DNA of 64,000 nucleotides from Zingiber officinale (taxonomy: Eukaryota; Streptophyta; Magnoliopsida; Zingiberales; Zingiberaceae), in contig NC_056000.1 of assembly GCF_018446385.1 (NCBI RefSeq), forward strand, positions 35,997,511 through 36,061,510. The letters are read 5' to 3'. The notes below the pieces were generated by a model, which was not told the origin of the DNA, ran no database searches, and worked only from the letters and a program-made list of their open reading frames with translations. Positions 1 to 13,800 of the stretch are shown piece by piece. How positions within the stretch are numbered: the first letter of the stretch is position 1; every line of letters starts with the position of its first letter. Position numbers and translations under genes: made by a program.

Positions 1-676
1 TCTTTGCATTGTTCAATCTAGTCTGTGATTGTGAGCTGTTTCTGACTACTTTTTTCAAGCAACGAAGTTGTCTGCAGTAAGGGAGTAATTCCCGGAGGAG
101 GTCATGCTTTGCATCACTCCTTTGTTTGCTTTTGTCTTTTAGTGAACATGTGATAGAGATGAGGCATACCCTTATTGTGCATTATAAAATTATATTAACT
201 TGTGCTAATGGTGATATTCAGTTGACCACTCAAAAACTCAGTTGAGTTGTCAGTTTTTTCTCCTATTATCAGACCTTATTGTATTTGAAGAGAAGTGAGT
301 GGAGTCTATTCCACTACCAGTCAAGTTAAGATATCTGTAGAGAAGATCACTCTGATGATGCTTGACAACAGGAGTTAAGTCATAAAGGAAGAACAATATC
401 AGTGTCTTTCCTACCCTACTAATGTCAGAATAAAAACAAAAGTTATTCCCCATTATCCTCTTTTTATCCAACCCAATTTAAGCATGTCCTGAATAATTTG
501 CATGCTAAAAGTTGGCTAAGGTCTTTCCTACCTCTTTTGTTTGTACTAATGGGGGATTGGCATGGGAAAGGTCATAGAAGTTTTATGTAATGTTTTTGGC
601 TGTCAAATTTATGCCAAAGTAACTCATTATTGCAATTTTTTTATGCCTAAGTTTCTTTCTCATTTTTTTTATGCAG
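1..676 (+). other. VPS35: Intron sequence of VPS35 (5' side of the window)
   Basis: AT-rich DNA with no exon I can recognise. The first recognisable VPS35 exon starts after a TGCAG acceptor at 672-676, in phase 0. The window therefore opens inside an intron, and the exons for roughly the first 290 residues of VPS35 lie upstream of base 1. Confidence 0.7.
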
Positions 677-3600
677 CCATCTGTTGACATCAAAACTGTT
701 CTATCTCAACTTATGGATAGGCTATCAAACTATGCTACATCCAGCACAGAAGTAAGTTTCTTGACTTGATCGCTCTGATTTTTTTTTACCAAAAAAGCCA
801 ATTATTTCTCATACATAAATGCTGCAGGTATTACCAGAATTCTTGCAAGTAGAAGCTTTTGGCAAGCTGAGCAATGCAATTGGAAAGGTAGTTCATGATA
901 CTCATCATATTATCTCTATAGAGAATTTCTATAAGTCATGTGACTTGTTAAATTCTTCTGTTGTCTGTATTTATCTTATCCATCAAACAGGATGAGACAA
1001 CAAAATTGTTATGGGATGTGAACATACACTAATTTCAAAAATTATATGTTTATCCTTATAAATTTTTACTTATCGATGTAACATGCTATGTCCAGTTCAT
1101 TGGTGATTTATTTGTAGTTATAGCCTCCTAAAAACTTCACATAATTTCTATTAAAAAATGAATTTATTCGTTTTGATCAGTAGGATTGACAACTTGACCC
1201 ACATGGAGACATGCATTAACACTTTGATTGAGGCTACCCTATTATTTAGATGGGGCAGCATGGGATGATGGTTTTATGCACCACCCCTCTCGGCTTGCTT
1301 CACCCTGTCTGCTTTGCATAGAATATATTTAAATATTATAGTTGAATTGTTTTAACTCTGTCTCATTTTTGTCCCACCCCGACATGCCTTGCACACAAAA
1401 CTGGCCTAGAGGCCAGGGGCACAAAAAGCGTAGTAGGAATGGGTATCTAAATCCCCTCTCTGCTCTGCTCTGCTCTATCCTATGTCATGCCTACAGCCTA
1501 AAGAGCATATTTGTTTATACATCCAATTTTCTAAATAAATCATATTAATGAATCGGATTTCAATTTTGTCATTCAGATTTCAAGCTCTCAATTTATCAAC
1601 CTAATTATCAAAATTATGGATGAATATCTTAATATTGTAAAACCACTATGGTTATGTAGGAACTTGAAGTATATTCTTCAGTTCAGTACATTGTTGCAAC
1701 TGATTGATTCCTGTGGACTGTAATTGTTTGGTACCATATTCATCAAAATTGTTGTTTTCAAAATGATGTCTGATTCCTTTGTACTTGATTTAAAGATTTT
1801 AATTAATAAAAAGTGCAGTTTGAGTGATTTTCTCTACCTGCTTCGATGCAATTTATAGGTCATGCCCATAACAGGCATAAATGATAATGTAGGATGTCAA
1901 ATTTATTCCTACAGTGAATTGTAGTGCTCAGTTAAGTTGGTTGCCTACCATATGCATGCATTGTATAAAATTTTGAAGAATTCATAATTATAAATGAAAA
2001 TTTTTGCTAATTTTTTCATTTGATTAGAAAAAAATGTTGCACTCTTGATTTCATTCTCCTGCTCCAGGTAGAAGATTGTTGTTCTTTTTACTGTGGTTTT
2101 ACTATTGTGCCATCTCTTATGCCTTATTTGTGTACTTTATTTTGGTTTATTCTTACATTGAATTGATAAGTCAAATTATGTGAACCTAATTTTGTTCTGA
2201 TTTATCTGTGTACAAAATATTCTGAGCTAATATAATTTTATAGGTAATAGAAGCACAGGCTTACATGCCTATTGTTGGAGCAATTACTCTATATGTATCG
2301 CTTCTCACATTTACTCTCCGTGTGCATCCTGATCGGCTTGACTATGTCGATCAAGTATTGGTATGATCTATTGATTCTAACTACAAGATCTGATGTCCAT
2401 GTTTTTGCCAAAATAAAGCTTTATTGTTGATTTGCAGGATATACTTGCTGTCTTTCTTCTTATTCTTGCATTTGTGAAGTAAACTAAATCATATTCTATC
2501 AAAATATACTAAATATAGTAGTTACCAATTAAAAATAAACTACTTTAAATTTCTTTTGGCATATAGAACATAATAAAAGATATAGGATCACAAAGCTTTT
2601 GAATAATGTAATTAACATTCTTCTATTATAGATCACATAATAGATTTTTCCTATTTCTACAGGGGGCTTGTGTCAAGAAATTTCCAGGAAAAGCTAAGCT
2701 TGAGGATAGCAAAGCAACTAAGCAAATTGTTGCACTTATGAGTGCTCCACTTGAAAAGTACAATGATATTGTTACAGCCTTGAAGCTTCCTAACTATCCC
2801 CATGTCATGGATCACTTAGATAATGGAACCAAAAAAGTCATGGCTGTAGTTATCATTCAAAGCATCATGAAGAATACAACCTGCATATCAACTGCAGATA
2901 AAGTAGGTCTTCTTCTGAGTTTTAAATTCTAAATTTGAATGATTTTGTTTAAACTGCAAAATATGTTGGTATTTGTAGGTTGAGGCTTTATTTGAACTGA
3001 TAAAAGGGCTTATGAAAGATGTTGATGAAACTCAAGATGATGAGGTGTGCACTGGATTACTCTTTTCCAGTTAGATAAAGTTTATGCATAAAGTGCATTT
3101 GTTTTTTTTTTTTCAATAAGAGTCTTGGCTGGTCAAGAGTGTAAGCATGGTTGCTTGAGACAAATTTCTGTCTCTCCCTGCAATGTAGCTATTATATTAA
3201 GTTATATTGCTAACAACCCGATTTCTTTTGTGCTTTGTCTTTCGTTTGGATGTAGATTGACGAAGAGGATTTCAAGGAGGAGCAAAATTCGGTTGCACGT
3301 CTTATTCACATGTTGCATAATGATGACCCGGAGGAAATGTTGAAGGTAATCTAGTGAAGTTATGCATTCTGACAAGTGTATTCTGTTTATTCACAACCTC
3401 TTGGTTGTTTGAACTACTACAGTTTTTGTTTCTTCCATTTTTCTCTATGAGGATTCTGTATCATCCTTTCTTTCTTTGCGTGAAAGGGAAAAAATGTTTT
3501 AGAGGACCAAACAGTATTCTAGATCAAGAGAAATAAAAGGTCCTCGGACTAGGAGCAATAATAAATCTAAATAAGACATACAAGTATGCAAATTGTTCAA

Positions 3601-6600
3601 AACTTAGATACGCACCATTGAAGTATACTCAGTGTCATTTAGACATTTATGTTGTTTATTAATAAGAATGGTCCATTAAAATTTTAAAGTTGGATAGAAT
3701 TTACTGAAGTCGGCAGATTCAGTGTACAACAATAAGATGGATCACTGTTCCTTATCTAATTGAAAATGATCCATAGACATTGACTTATAAGATGGATCTC
3801 AAAGTGCATATTTCACATAAGAGCAAAAGGAGATGAGAGAAGAAAAAGGAATTGACTTCTGATAATCCTAAACTCACATCCAGATATAAATTTATTTTGT
3901 TGTCTAAGTTTGCTTTTCATTATCTTACTAAAAGACAAAAGTTCCATGAATAATATAGTGATGCTATTCCTGGACCTTTGACTATCATTTTTCAGTTAAA
4001 ACTGTATTTTGTGTAAGCAACTTCATGAAACTTCATGTGGTGTGAAAATTTTGGGAATCCATATGCTTGGCATCTTATTTGCTAATCTTCTCATATACTA
4101 CTACTTGTTTGATTTGCCATATGAACTTTATACATTCATAGCTATGTTTAAGAGCATTTGACTTTCTAATAAAAATTTTGGATAGAAGAATTTGTTGTGT
4201 TGGTTTTATGTTATATTGGCTCTTGTTATTCTGTTTTGATGAATTTTCTCATGCCTTGTTGTTTGCCTATAGAATTATGTTTTTCCAACTGGTCTAATTG
4301 CAACTATACAATGCTTTGCAGATCATATATACTGTAAGGAAGTACATTGTTCTTGGCGGTCCCAAACGCCTGCCTTTTACTGTACCTTCCCTGATGTTCT
4401 CTGCCCTTAAGGTTAGTATTAAATCTTGTATGCCTCTGCAAATTCTTGGGTTCCAGGAAACCTTTTTTTTACTAAACTCCATTCCATTTTTGGAGATATA
4501 GCTACATAATTGGTTCTTATATACTTCAAGATTATGTCTTTTTTCTGGTGACTTGATATAAATGGCTATCACCTCATTGAGTACTCTCTAAACTTAGTGG
4601 TGGTGATGGTATGGTCAGTACAGAGTTCGCATAAAGATGGACAACTTGTATTTTTCCAAAGATGAAAATAGAATAATAATTGCCTTCAGATGAACTCTAT
4701 ATTGTGACTGTTTTTACATGGTATTCCTCCAAAATTCAGTGTCCTAAGACTGCCATTACAAGAATAGTACCACAACTTGATTAGCATGGACACCTTATGC
4801 TGTTAAGTTGTTGAATTATGATCAAGGAACTTCATCTTTAAAATACCTTTTCCTCAATGTATCTGGGTAAGTTTGTGTTCATGTGGTTGATGGACATACA
4901 GAGAGGCAAATTTAGGAGCTTGGACAAAATTACAGGAGTAAACATTTTAAACTACATGCGACTTATAGGAATTATGAAGTGTTAGAGGGATTATCTATCA
5001 TTTTCTTAGATGCCTTCCCTGGCATGCTACTTATATTACTCTTACAAGGTTAGGCTCTTGCTAAGGTACAGTTGAGGAAGGTTTTAAACAAGGATTGTTG
5101 TGCATCTGATCGAACAACTATGCCAACCTAGGTGAGAAGGTACCATGCAAGAAACATACATTTTGCATGTGGATATTGGATCAACTATATGTTGAATCTC
5201 AGCTACAAATTGTGTCATGTATGAAGGTATTGAGTATTGACATACCTGCATCACTAGATATAATTTCTTGGTAATTATTTTACCATCTTAGTGGAACAGT
5301 GGCTTATTGCCATTGCCTAAAAGGAGTCTTATAGGAAATTGGAAGTATTGCTTTAGGTTGTTTCTGTTTTAGTCTGAGAGAGGTTAACCAATAATCTGAA
5401 TCTGGTAACTTGCCAGCTTATACCAACTACCAAGTTTCTTTAGGTGAGAATAAGATTTTTCTTCATGAAAATGTCGCTATCCAATCTCTTTGACTATAGT
5501 GTTGCCTCACCTTTTGAGGTAGATTGTGCGCTTTCTTTCTTTCTTCTTAGATGTGCATGAACTGGCATTTTTCATTTTAAACTGGCCGCTGAAATTTGTT
5601 CTTATTTTCAAACACTCACATACACTATTCTATGTTAAAAAGCAATCCGTGTGGTGAGTTGTGTACTCCTTACATGTTTAACTGCCTTGTAACTACTATA
5701 TGGCATCACAAAGATCTTGATTTTGTTGATTAAGTTGGATTTCATCTCAAGAAAAAAGAGTTGCAGTTTGGATGATATTATTAATGTGTTAAGACTTTTG
5801 TTTTTGTGTCTGTTCTACAGTTGGTTAGACAGTTACAAGGTCAAGATGGAGAGGCTGTTGGAGAACAAGTCTCAGCAACGCCAAAGAAAATTTTCCAAAT
5901 TCTACATCAGGTTATTTTTTTGTTGTTGTGGCCTTCTAGAATTAATTCAAGTATTCATTATATTACAATGAACTAATTTCATGAAGGGACCAAATGGTAA
6001 AATCCTGTCTACTGGAAAACTTTGCAAGCTGACACGTTTCTCAGAGAATCTCTAGTTGGTTTCAAGTTATTTTTTATACTTTTTGAACTTGCTTCTTACT
6101 TTTTGTTTTTTGACTTGAAAAAGGAAATCTGCACTATATCTGATCTTGTTTTGCAGATTTATGTATTGATTCAACCCAAGGGTATTCAATAGCTGTTAAT
6201 AATGTTTTGGGCCCATAATCAACTTACCTGATAATTGGTATCATTAAGTGAATTTGTTTAATTGACCTTTTCCATCTTTGTCATTTTTTTTAAAAAAACA
6301 AACCCAGGCTAGATCTTGAGTTTTAGTTGAAAAATTTTGACACATTCTAGAGTTGAGAAAAATAAAGCCAACACATGAACACCTTTAATCATCATTTCCT
6401 CCCACCAAATAGAATAAAAATTAGTGAAAGTCTTTGGTCTTTGGTTAAATCACTTCTGGGAGACCCAAGTTTTGAAGTAACCTAAAGCTTGGTGGTTCCA
6501 CTTTAGTTTTTTTTTCCCATCTATTTTTGCATGGAGAAGGTTCAATCTAAGGATAGTAAATTCTCATCCTAACTGCTAGATGATACAAGATCTAATCCAC

Positions 6601-9433
6601 AATAAGGAAAATCTTTCTTTGGGAAGACCAAGTTAATGGCAACTTGTACTTCAGATCTGTACTTCTAGAAAGTGATTTGAACTTTTTTTTTTTAGACATA
6701 AAGCAAAGGAATCTATCTTATGTCATAAGGAGCTAACTCAAGGGCAAACAAATCACTCTAGGAATCACAGACATCTTAAGCAAGCATTCATTCAGAAAGG
6801 GCATGTTAAACGTGTGCATAATTATATTATTGCCAAAGGTTGATTATGTCAAATAAAGAGATCTATAAAAATCATTAACTAATATGTTAAAGTGATCTTC
6901 CTTGATTGTAACAGTTCCTGCTTCTTCCATTGTCTTTTAATTCTGTAATTCATTTCAGACTATCGAGGATTTGTTATCTGTTTCTTCACCAGAGCTTGCT
7001 CTAAGGCTGTACCTACAATGCGCAGAAGTACATAATTGTTTAGTGCTGATAATTTTGTTTCCATTAGAGATCGAACATTCCTCATTAAATGTTAACTGTT
7101 TAACTGACTCAGGCCGCTAATGATTGTGATCTGGAACCTATTGCTTATGAATTCTTCACTCAAGCATTTGTTTTGTACGAAGAGGAGGTTGCAGTAAGTA
7201 AAGTTCAATGAATTTATGTCATTCTTAGGCAAGCAAAGTTCTATTAATACTCAATGACTTTATTTCAATTAAAGGGTACCTCAATATCTTTATTTTGGCA
7301 GGACTCAAAAGCTCAAGTCACTGCCATTCACTTAATTACCGGAACTCTTCAGCGGATGAATATATTTGGAGTTGAAAACCGAGATACGCTTACACATAAG
7401 GCCACAGGGGTGGGATCTTACTTTTCCCTGCATGAATAGCTGTTGCTTCCCACTTTTATTTTAACTCATGATGTGCTAAAGTTGGCATGCTGACTCACAT
7501 CTTTCTTCTCTTCAGTATTCGGCGAAGCTTTTGAAGAAGCCTGATCAATGTAGAGCAGTTTATGCATGTTCTCATTTATTTTGGGTTGACGATCAAGATG
7601 GAGTTAAAGATGGTGAAAGGTGAATAATATTTATTATGGCCTGGTTTTGGCTCCACCATTCCAGAAAGTAGTGACTAGTGATTGTGTACTTCACACCCAA
7701 AATTTTAGGGACTAATGCCTTTCCTTTACCGATTTCAAATGCCATATTTTAAGTCCTTGACCGTTTGCACCATGACTCCTCCTGGGATAAAAATATTAGC
7801 CCCTGCTTTAGTAAGTTTGCATAGCGTGGTCATTGGTTATACTCAGTCCAATAGATTTCTGTGATGCACAAATGGTTAGTTTCAGTTTGCACAGTTCGAT
7901 TTTCATTGTTGAACCCATGGTTTCAAGTATCAACCAGTGTCGTCTGGCATGCTATAATGTATCAGATTAGCCATCAACTGATGTGATACTGCGTCAACGT
8001 TGGTTAATGCCACTGTGTTGCCCATGTCGACATGGTTTTAGTAGCACCAACAAAGACAGGGTTGTATTGGCCAGTATTGTTGAAATCAGCTGAGACAATA
8101 GTAGGATTTTTTTCCTGGAGTTTGTCTTTTGATTCCATTTGATCATGGGACGAGATGAAACACTAAGAAAAGGGGCGTAAGAGGAGATATACCATTGAAG
8201 CATCAATAATAGTGAATAGGAGGGGCAATCAAGTTGGAGAAACTAAAATGTATCTATATCTTGTTCTTAAATTTGTTACAGTTTCAAATGTGGCAATCCA
8301 AGTCCAACTCACAATGAATACCAACATATCTTTATAGACAAGTGAAGAAATCACTCCTAATCCCAAATATCCTAGGAGCAGCATTGAATGCACTCATTTA
8401 TGTATTACGAAGGTATAATCAGTAGTTGGTGAGATGCTTTGTTAATTTTGTTATCGGTTAGGACTCTATAGAATTAAGGCTTGTTTAAGTTGATCTCGAA
8501 ATGCCTTGGCCGAGGACTGAAATTTTGACATGGCACAATATTTTGAACCTCGGTTGAACCTACAGATAGTTTGTGTATATGTAGTTTTATGCCATATTTA
8601 TAAGGTCAAAGAAGGATAGGGTGAGTTTTTTTAGTTTAGTTCTCCTCAGTAACTTAAGATAGCTGCTGTTTGACATTTTTTTTTGGTTTTTCGAAGATAT
8701 TTTTCATTATTGATGATTATTTTGTGTGGACCAATTGGCCATTTTCTTAAAACATAGGTTGAATTTTTTTATTTATTTTTGCATCTCTCTTCAGTTGGTC
8801 TTAGTTTAGAGTACCATCAGAAACTTTCGAAGTGACCAGAGCTGATAGGATTTTGTTGGACTTGGATGTACAGAATCTAGAGTCTGACTTGAGCACAGAA
8901 GTTTTACCAGTACATGGCTGTTTCTCAGCATTTTCTTTGAGTTCTTCGCATCTTACAATGTCAGTATATCTTAGAATGTTTTCTTGATCCTTCTGCACCT
9001 TATTGTTCAGGGTTCTCCTTTGCTTAAAGCGGGCCTTGAGAATCGCAAATGCCGCACAACAAATGGCAAATGCGACGAGGGGCAGTGGTGACCCGGTGAT
9101 GCTGTTCATTGAAATATTGAACAAGTAACGTGATCGATCGATCAAAGAACATGATGTTTGGCATTTATCAAAGGCGAATCCACCCGCCTTTCCTTTTCTA
9201 AATTATTCTGCTCCTCTTTCTGCAGGTACCTTTACTTCTTTGAGAAAGGAAATCCTCAAATTACAAGTTCTATACTGCAAGGTCTGATTGAACTCATCAA
9301 AACTGAGACGCAAAGTGACACCTCTTCAGATCCCTCAGCCGATTCCTTCTTCGCTAGCACACTGCGATACATCGAATTCCAGAAGCAGAAAGGTGGTGCT
9401 ACTGGTGAAAAGTATGAACCCATCAAAACTTGA
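677..9433 (+). CDS. VPS35: VPS35, retromer core subunit (5'-truncated by window edge)
   Basis: VPS35 is the scaffold of the retromer cargo-recognition complex (VPS26-VPS29-VPS35), which retrieves vacuolar sorting receptors from endosomes to the trans-Golgi. I place 14 exons: 677-751, 828-887, 2244-2360, 2663-2902, 2979-3044, 3256-3345, 4322-4411, 5821-5910, 6959-7027, 7113-7193, 7302-7409, 7516-7619, 9011-9124 and 9226-9433 (stop TGA). All introns are GT-AG and the spliced frame is open for 503 residues. These match the C-terminal two thirds of plant VPS35 (about 790 aa), the alpha-solenoid that binds VPS29. Recognisable landmarks are PSVDIKTVLSQLM at the left edge, the acidic DEEDFKEEQNSVARL exon, RKYIVLGGPKRLPFTVPS, and the terminal Q-K-Q-K-G-G-x-x-G-E-K-Y segment. 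No stops or frameshifts are seen, so the gene looks functional. The longest intron is 7620-9010. Confidence 0.96.
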
Positions 9434-10090
9434 CTGCAGCTTAAAGATATTCGAATCAAGTCAAATTTTCATCATCAAACCAACTCGATGGAGGAACATA
9501 AGTCACCGAAATTCGTATTGTGACGGTGATGAATCGATTTTGAAAATCAACAACAGGTAGCAAGGTTTTGTTTTTGTGTTTACCATTTTTAACAGATTGA
9601 TTGTTCATGTAACCAACATAGGAAGAACTAGGAAGCATCCATTTCAAGTATAATCGCTGGTGAAGAAATTAATTATCTTGTAATAATTGTTCTTTGAATA
9701 TGTTGATGAAATATTAATTATGCAATTCTAAATTAAAATTTTAGTAAAATCCTTTTTTTTTCACCAATTGTTGTTATTGATAAGAATTGAAGAAATTATT
9801 TATGTTCGTTTGTTTTTTAAAAATAAAATAAAATAAAATAATTAATTAATTAAACACTAATAAACTAGCTCATATCTGTAATTATAAACTATTTATAATA
9901 TGAGAAAAGCAATATATATAATAAAAATATTGTTTGAATTATATTTTTTAATATAATATTGAGCTCGATCGTCCACAGCCCTGTCTCTTCCTCGTGGGCG
10001 ATGGTGAGCGGGGGATCCTGTGCGGCCCTGGATGGAGGAAGCGACGAGTGAGCGGTAGCGTCGACGGCTCTCGCCGGCGATTGCGCTGAA
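9434..10090. other. VPS35 3' UTR and spacer to the GLTP gene
   Basis: The 3' UTR probably runs to about 9.7 kb. An (AAATA)n run merging into (ATTA)n lies at 9819-9854. An A+T-rich, TATA-like stretch at about 9910-9955 precedes the GC-richer leader that begins near 9960. That stretch is a plausible core promoter for the next gene, but no single TATA box stands out. Confidence 0.5.
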
Positions 10091-10094
10091 GACG

Positions 10095-10803
10095 ATGGAT
10101 GACGGCAGCGGCGACAATTGCGGAGATTGGGAAGATCGCGCAGGTACAAACGTATTCTGTGTAAGTGTATTCATGCCTTCCACGATTTTCTTCGGTACAA
10201 GGTGCTCCTTTCACGTCGATTCTATTCAATTCATAAAAATGATTTCAAATCTCTCAATCCCGTGCCCTATTTTAAACCGCTTCCTTTGTTCTGATAGTCA
10301 CGGAGGAGGAGGAGGAGGATAAGCACGAGTCCATCGTATCATTTCTTTCTCATAAAGGTTGGTGCACGATCGATTTCTTAGTCTTGTTGGTATTTTGCAG
10401 AAAGATTGGGCCTTTGATGAGTTTCTGATAGATCTGAAGTCAAGAAACCACAGAAGTAACTTTGTTTTTATTTTGAGAAACTGTACGGGATCACAAAGAA
10501 TGCTTAGGATTTCTCTCTTATCGCCTGATTCTTGTTTTGTTACCTAGTATTGATTTTAATTCTTCTTCCGGTCAAGTAAGATTGATTCTTATTTGTCTTC
10601 TAAAGGGTGTGAATGATAGTTTCTACGGGCAATGCCCGGATACCAATAATTGCCTTGCTTTTATTAGAGTTATGATATAAAAGATGTTTGTGGTATTTGG
10701 AACGAATGGCTTCTTTGTTTTATCCACTTTTTGTTATTTTTGGTTGATGTGAAGCTTTTATATTTTGTATGATTTTAGCAGATCGAAGGATTATAGCAAA
10801 CAA
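10095..10803 (+). promoter_or_regulatory. Probable 5' UTR with leader intron of the GLTP gene
   Basis: The leader near 9960-10140 is GC-rich and ends in a good donor (GCAG/GTACAA at 10141). A TTTAGCAG acceptor at about 10783 lies 21 bases before the start ATG. I infer a noncoding first exon spliced to the coding one. The leader has an ATG at 10095 followed by 16 open codons up to the donor. It could be an upstream ORF, or an alternative N-terminus if in frame. A (GGA)n run lies at about 10303-10319 inside the putative intron. Confidence 0.4.
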
Positions 10804-13800
10804 ATGGCGGCCACTGTGTTCACTCCCTCACTGGAAGGAATAAAGCACGTCAAGTCAGAGAATGGCATTATGTTAACAAAGCATTTCCTTGATGTGTGCA
10901 AGCTCATCCTGCCAGTTCTAGGTACCTTGTTCTCTTCGCTCTTGTTTCTCCCTAAAACGAAAAATTGCAATGAAATTCTTGGATTCTACTTTGTTTTGAT
11001 TCAGGCTAAGTTGAATCAGCATTGCATTAATTCCTAATGTCTTGATGTGTTGCTACAAATGAGTTGTGTGTACACAATATTACCTTGCAAGACATCAACT
11101 GAATTTTTGGTAGCTCGGTGGTGTATGTGGAATGCAGTTGATATCTTGTTTCGATATGCGCATGATTTCTTTTTCTATGCTGTTAGATTTGTTTCTCGTC
11201 ACCAATGTGATAGGGAGTTGTTAATTTTGACTTATTTGTAATCTTTTCAATCACCTTTTTTTTTTAAAAAAAAAAATCTTTTCAATCACCTGAATATAGT
11301 AAAGATTGTTAGTTGATAAAATATCACAACACTACATGAATCCAACATAGCTCACCTATAGTGATCCTTGGATATTGTGAACTTGTCCCTGTTACTCACT
11401 TTTCAATATAGACACTCTTAATTCTGTCACCTGACAATGTTGTTAAGAAACAAATGTTTGGATGATCACTAAATTGTAAAAATTCATTCTTGCAGTATCT
11501 TGTTATATTTTCCCTCTAATTTTGATATTTTTTTTGCCAGATAATTTCGGAACTGCTCTGGCTATTGTGAAGTCTGATATTGGGGGCAATATTACGGTGA
11601 GACGTTCTTATGAATTAGTTGTATTGGATAGTAAGGATTTTTGTAACTTTGTTTCCCAGTTTCAAATAAATAGTCTTTTTTTTTTTTTCCAAAAATCCAG
11701 TTATCATCACTTCTTCCCTATAAGGGATCTAGCCATATTGAGGCTCAATTGATCCCACTGAAATTTCCTAAATAATAGATAAATTTTAAAATCAAAATAT
11801 TTCCACTTTGACATGTTTGTGTGGACATACCCTAAATCGTTGTCATATAGAAGGTCTCTGATGACAGATTTTGCACCTTTCAACTTGGGGTTTATTGGAA
11901 GCTATAATATTCCCTGATACTATGGAAAGTTTTATGGTTGAAGTGTTTAATTTTTCAAGTTCAACCAAAAAATTTAGATAATTAGATTGCATCATTTAGA
12001 CTTGATTCTCCTGTGGTTCCTGATTAAATCAATCGATTATTGTTCAACTGATTATATCGGGCAATGAAAACACTGCCTCAAACTACAAAAATAGCATTTT
12101 TTTTGGGAATATCAGATTGCACTCCACTTTTAATTTTATCTATAACCAATGTATTGATGTCAAATCCTGCGTATTCAACCTTAAAAATTGAATGCCGATA
12201 AAATGACTTTATTTAAGTTTGTTTTCAGTCAATGATATATTTTCAAAATTCATTTATTAATAATCGACGCTTATTCATTTCTTCTTCTTTTTTTCCAGTT
12301 TTATCTAGGTTTATTATAATTATTTTTATATAAATTTATTAGTAAGTTGACCCTAAATTTTTTAGCTATACCATTGAATCATAGTTTACCTATTTGTTCT
12401 TGCAGAGGCTCGAAACCAAATATAATTCTGATCCATCCAAGTTTGAACATCTCTACAGTATGGTGCAAGTAGAAGTAGATTCTAAAACAGCAAAAGGTTC
12501 TTCAAGCTGTACCAACGGCCTTCTGTGGCTAACAAGGTCTGCTATTTTCTTAATTGTGATAAACTCTAAATTAAACTTCTCAAATCGTATGTTCATATGG
12601 TAGATCCTAGAAAATAGACATTGGTTTCCTATGTTGACATAGGATATTTGTTTCAATTTAAACGATGATGCAGATTCAAGAGAAATGTTCATGTAACCTC
12701 GGTGGACTGGGCCAATAGTAAAGTAATGAAATGTATGTCATGTAAGCTTCTCTTCGATACATTAGTAGACCAATCAGAAGTTGGGACCTTTATATGCACC
12801 ACCATTTTTTAAAGCAACTTGAATTAATGTAGCACTTCGATTCCTCCTTCTATGGTCGAGACACAACATATTAAATAGTAATTTGCTAAATTTATTATTA
12901 GGCTTGGACATAAATTAGGCTCATAGCTGGATCAATGTAAGTTGAGCTCGGTCAAGGCCAATTGAGCGTCTTATCTAAATAGCCTGAGGTGACTGAAGTT
13001 TGTCGAGGCACCTTAAGTGGTTGTTAAATTTGGACAAGGTGGGATGCACTTTGGCCAGGGTAGTGGTGACTTCTTAGGGATGAGTTTATCTCTCTCGAGG
13101 TGGAAGTTGGTGTTGAGGTATAGGTGAGCTCGTCCAAGGTGGAGTGCCACTACAGATGTCCTGTACTTGCTAGGGCGGGAAGGAGGTTTAGGCTTGAGGC
13201 TTTGTTTTTTTTTTGTCTCTCTTGCTCTTCTATAAACTAGTGCACTGCTCGACTATGCAAAGTTGGCAGGCTCTCTCTCTCTCTCTAAATGTGCTGTGGT
13301 TGTCTAAAAAGGTTGTGAAAGATGTTTTATCATTGTAAGCCATGGTAATTGAGTGTTGTCCAATGTTAGTTTGAGAAACTCAGTGAACCATGCATGGAAT
13401 CGAAAACATGAAGACACTCAACTTTGATCTTGGTTAATCCTCCTATAGTTCACTACAGAGTTCATATCCTATAGATAGAGATGTTTCTCAAGCCGTGAAG
13501 AGCTGGCCCGACGATTAGTTTTTTTATTATAACTTAGAAACTTAGGACAGATGGATTTATCTTGATGCAAACATTTATTCTCAACGGCATCATAAACATT
13601 AACCAGAAAAGGATTTGCATGCTCTTATCTGGATCATGGTTCACTTTTTAAGGCTGAAACTTTGGCAATCTGAACCTTTCTCAGATTTGTCGTAGATAAA
13701 TCAAAGAAAGTTTGTAATGGGAAACAAACAAAAAACACTCATTTTGCATTTCATACACTGCGTAAGTCTTCGAAAGGGTTCTGAATGCTTGGTGTCTTTC

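Noticed and set aside
8801-9145. 114-codon open frame on the - strand
   Set aside because: It is antisense to the VPS35 exon 9011-9124, which reads the expected VPS35 residues on the + strand.
10095-10322. 75-codon open frame upstream of GLTP
   Set aside because: It crosses a good splice donor at 10141, has no conserved sequence and ends in a GGA repeat. More likely leader exon plus intron.
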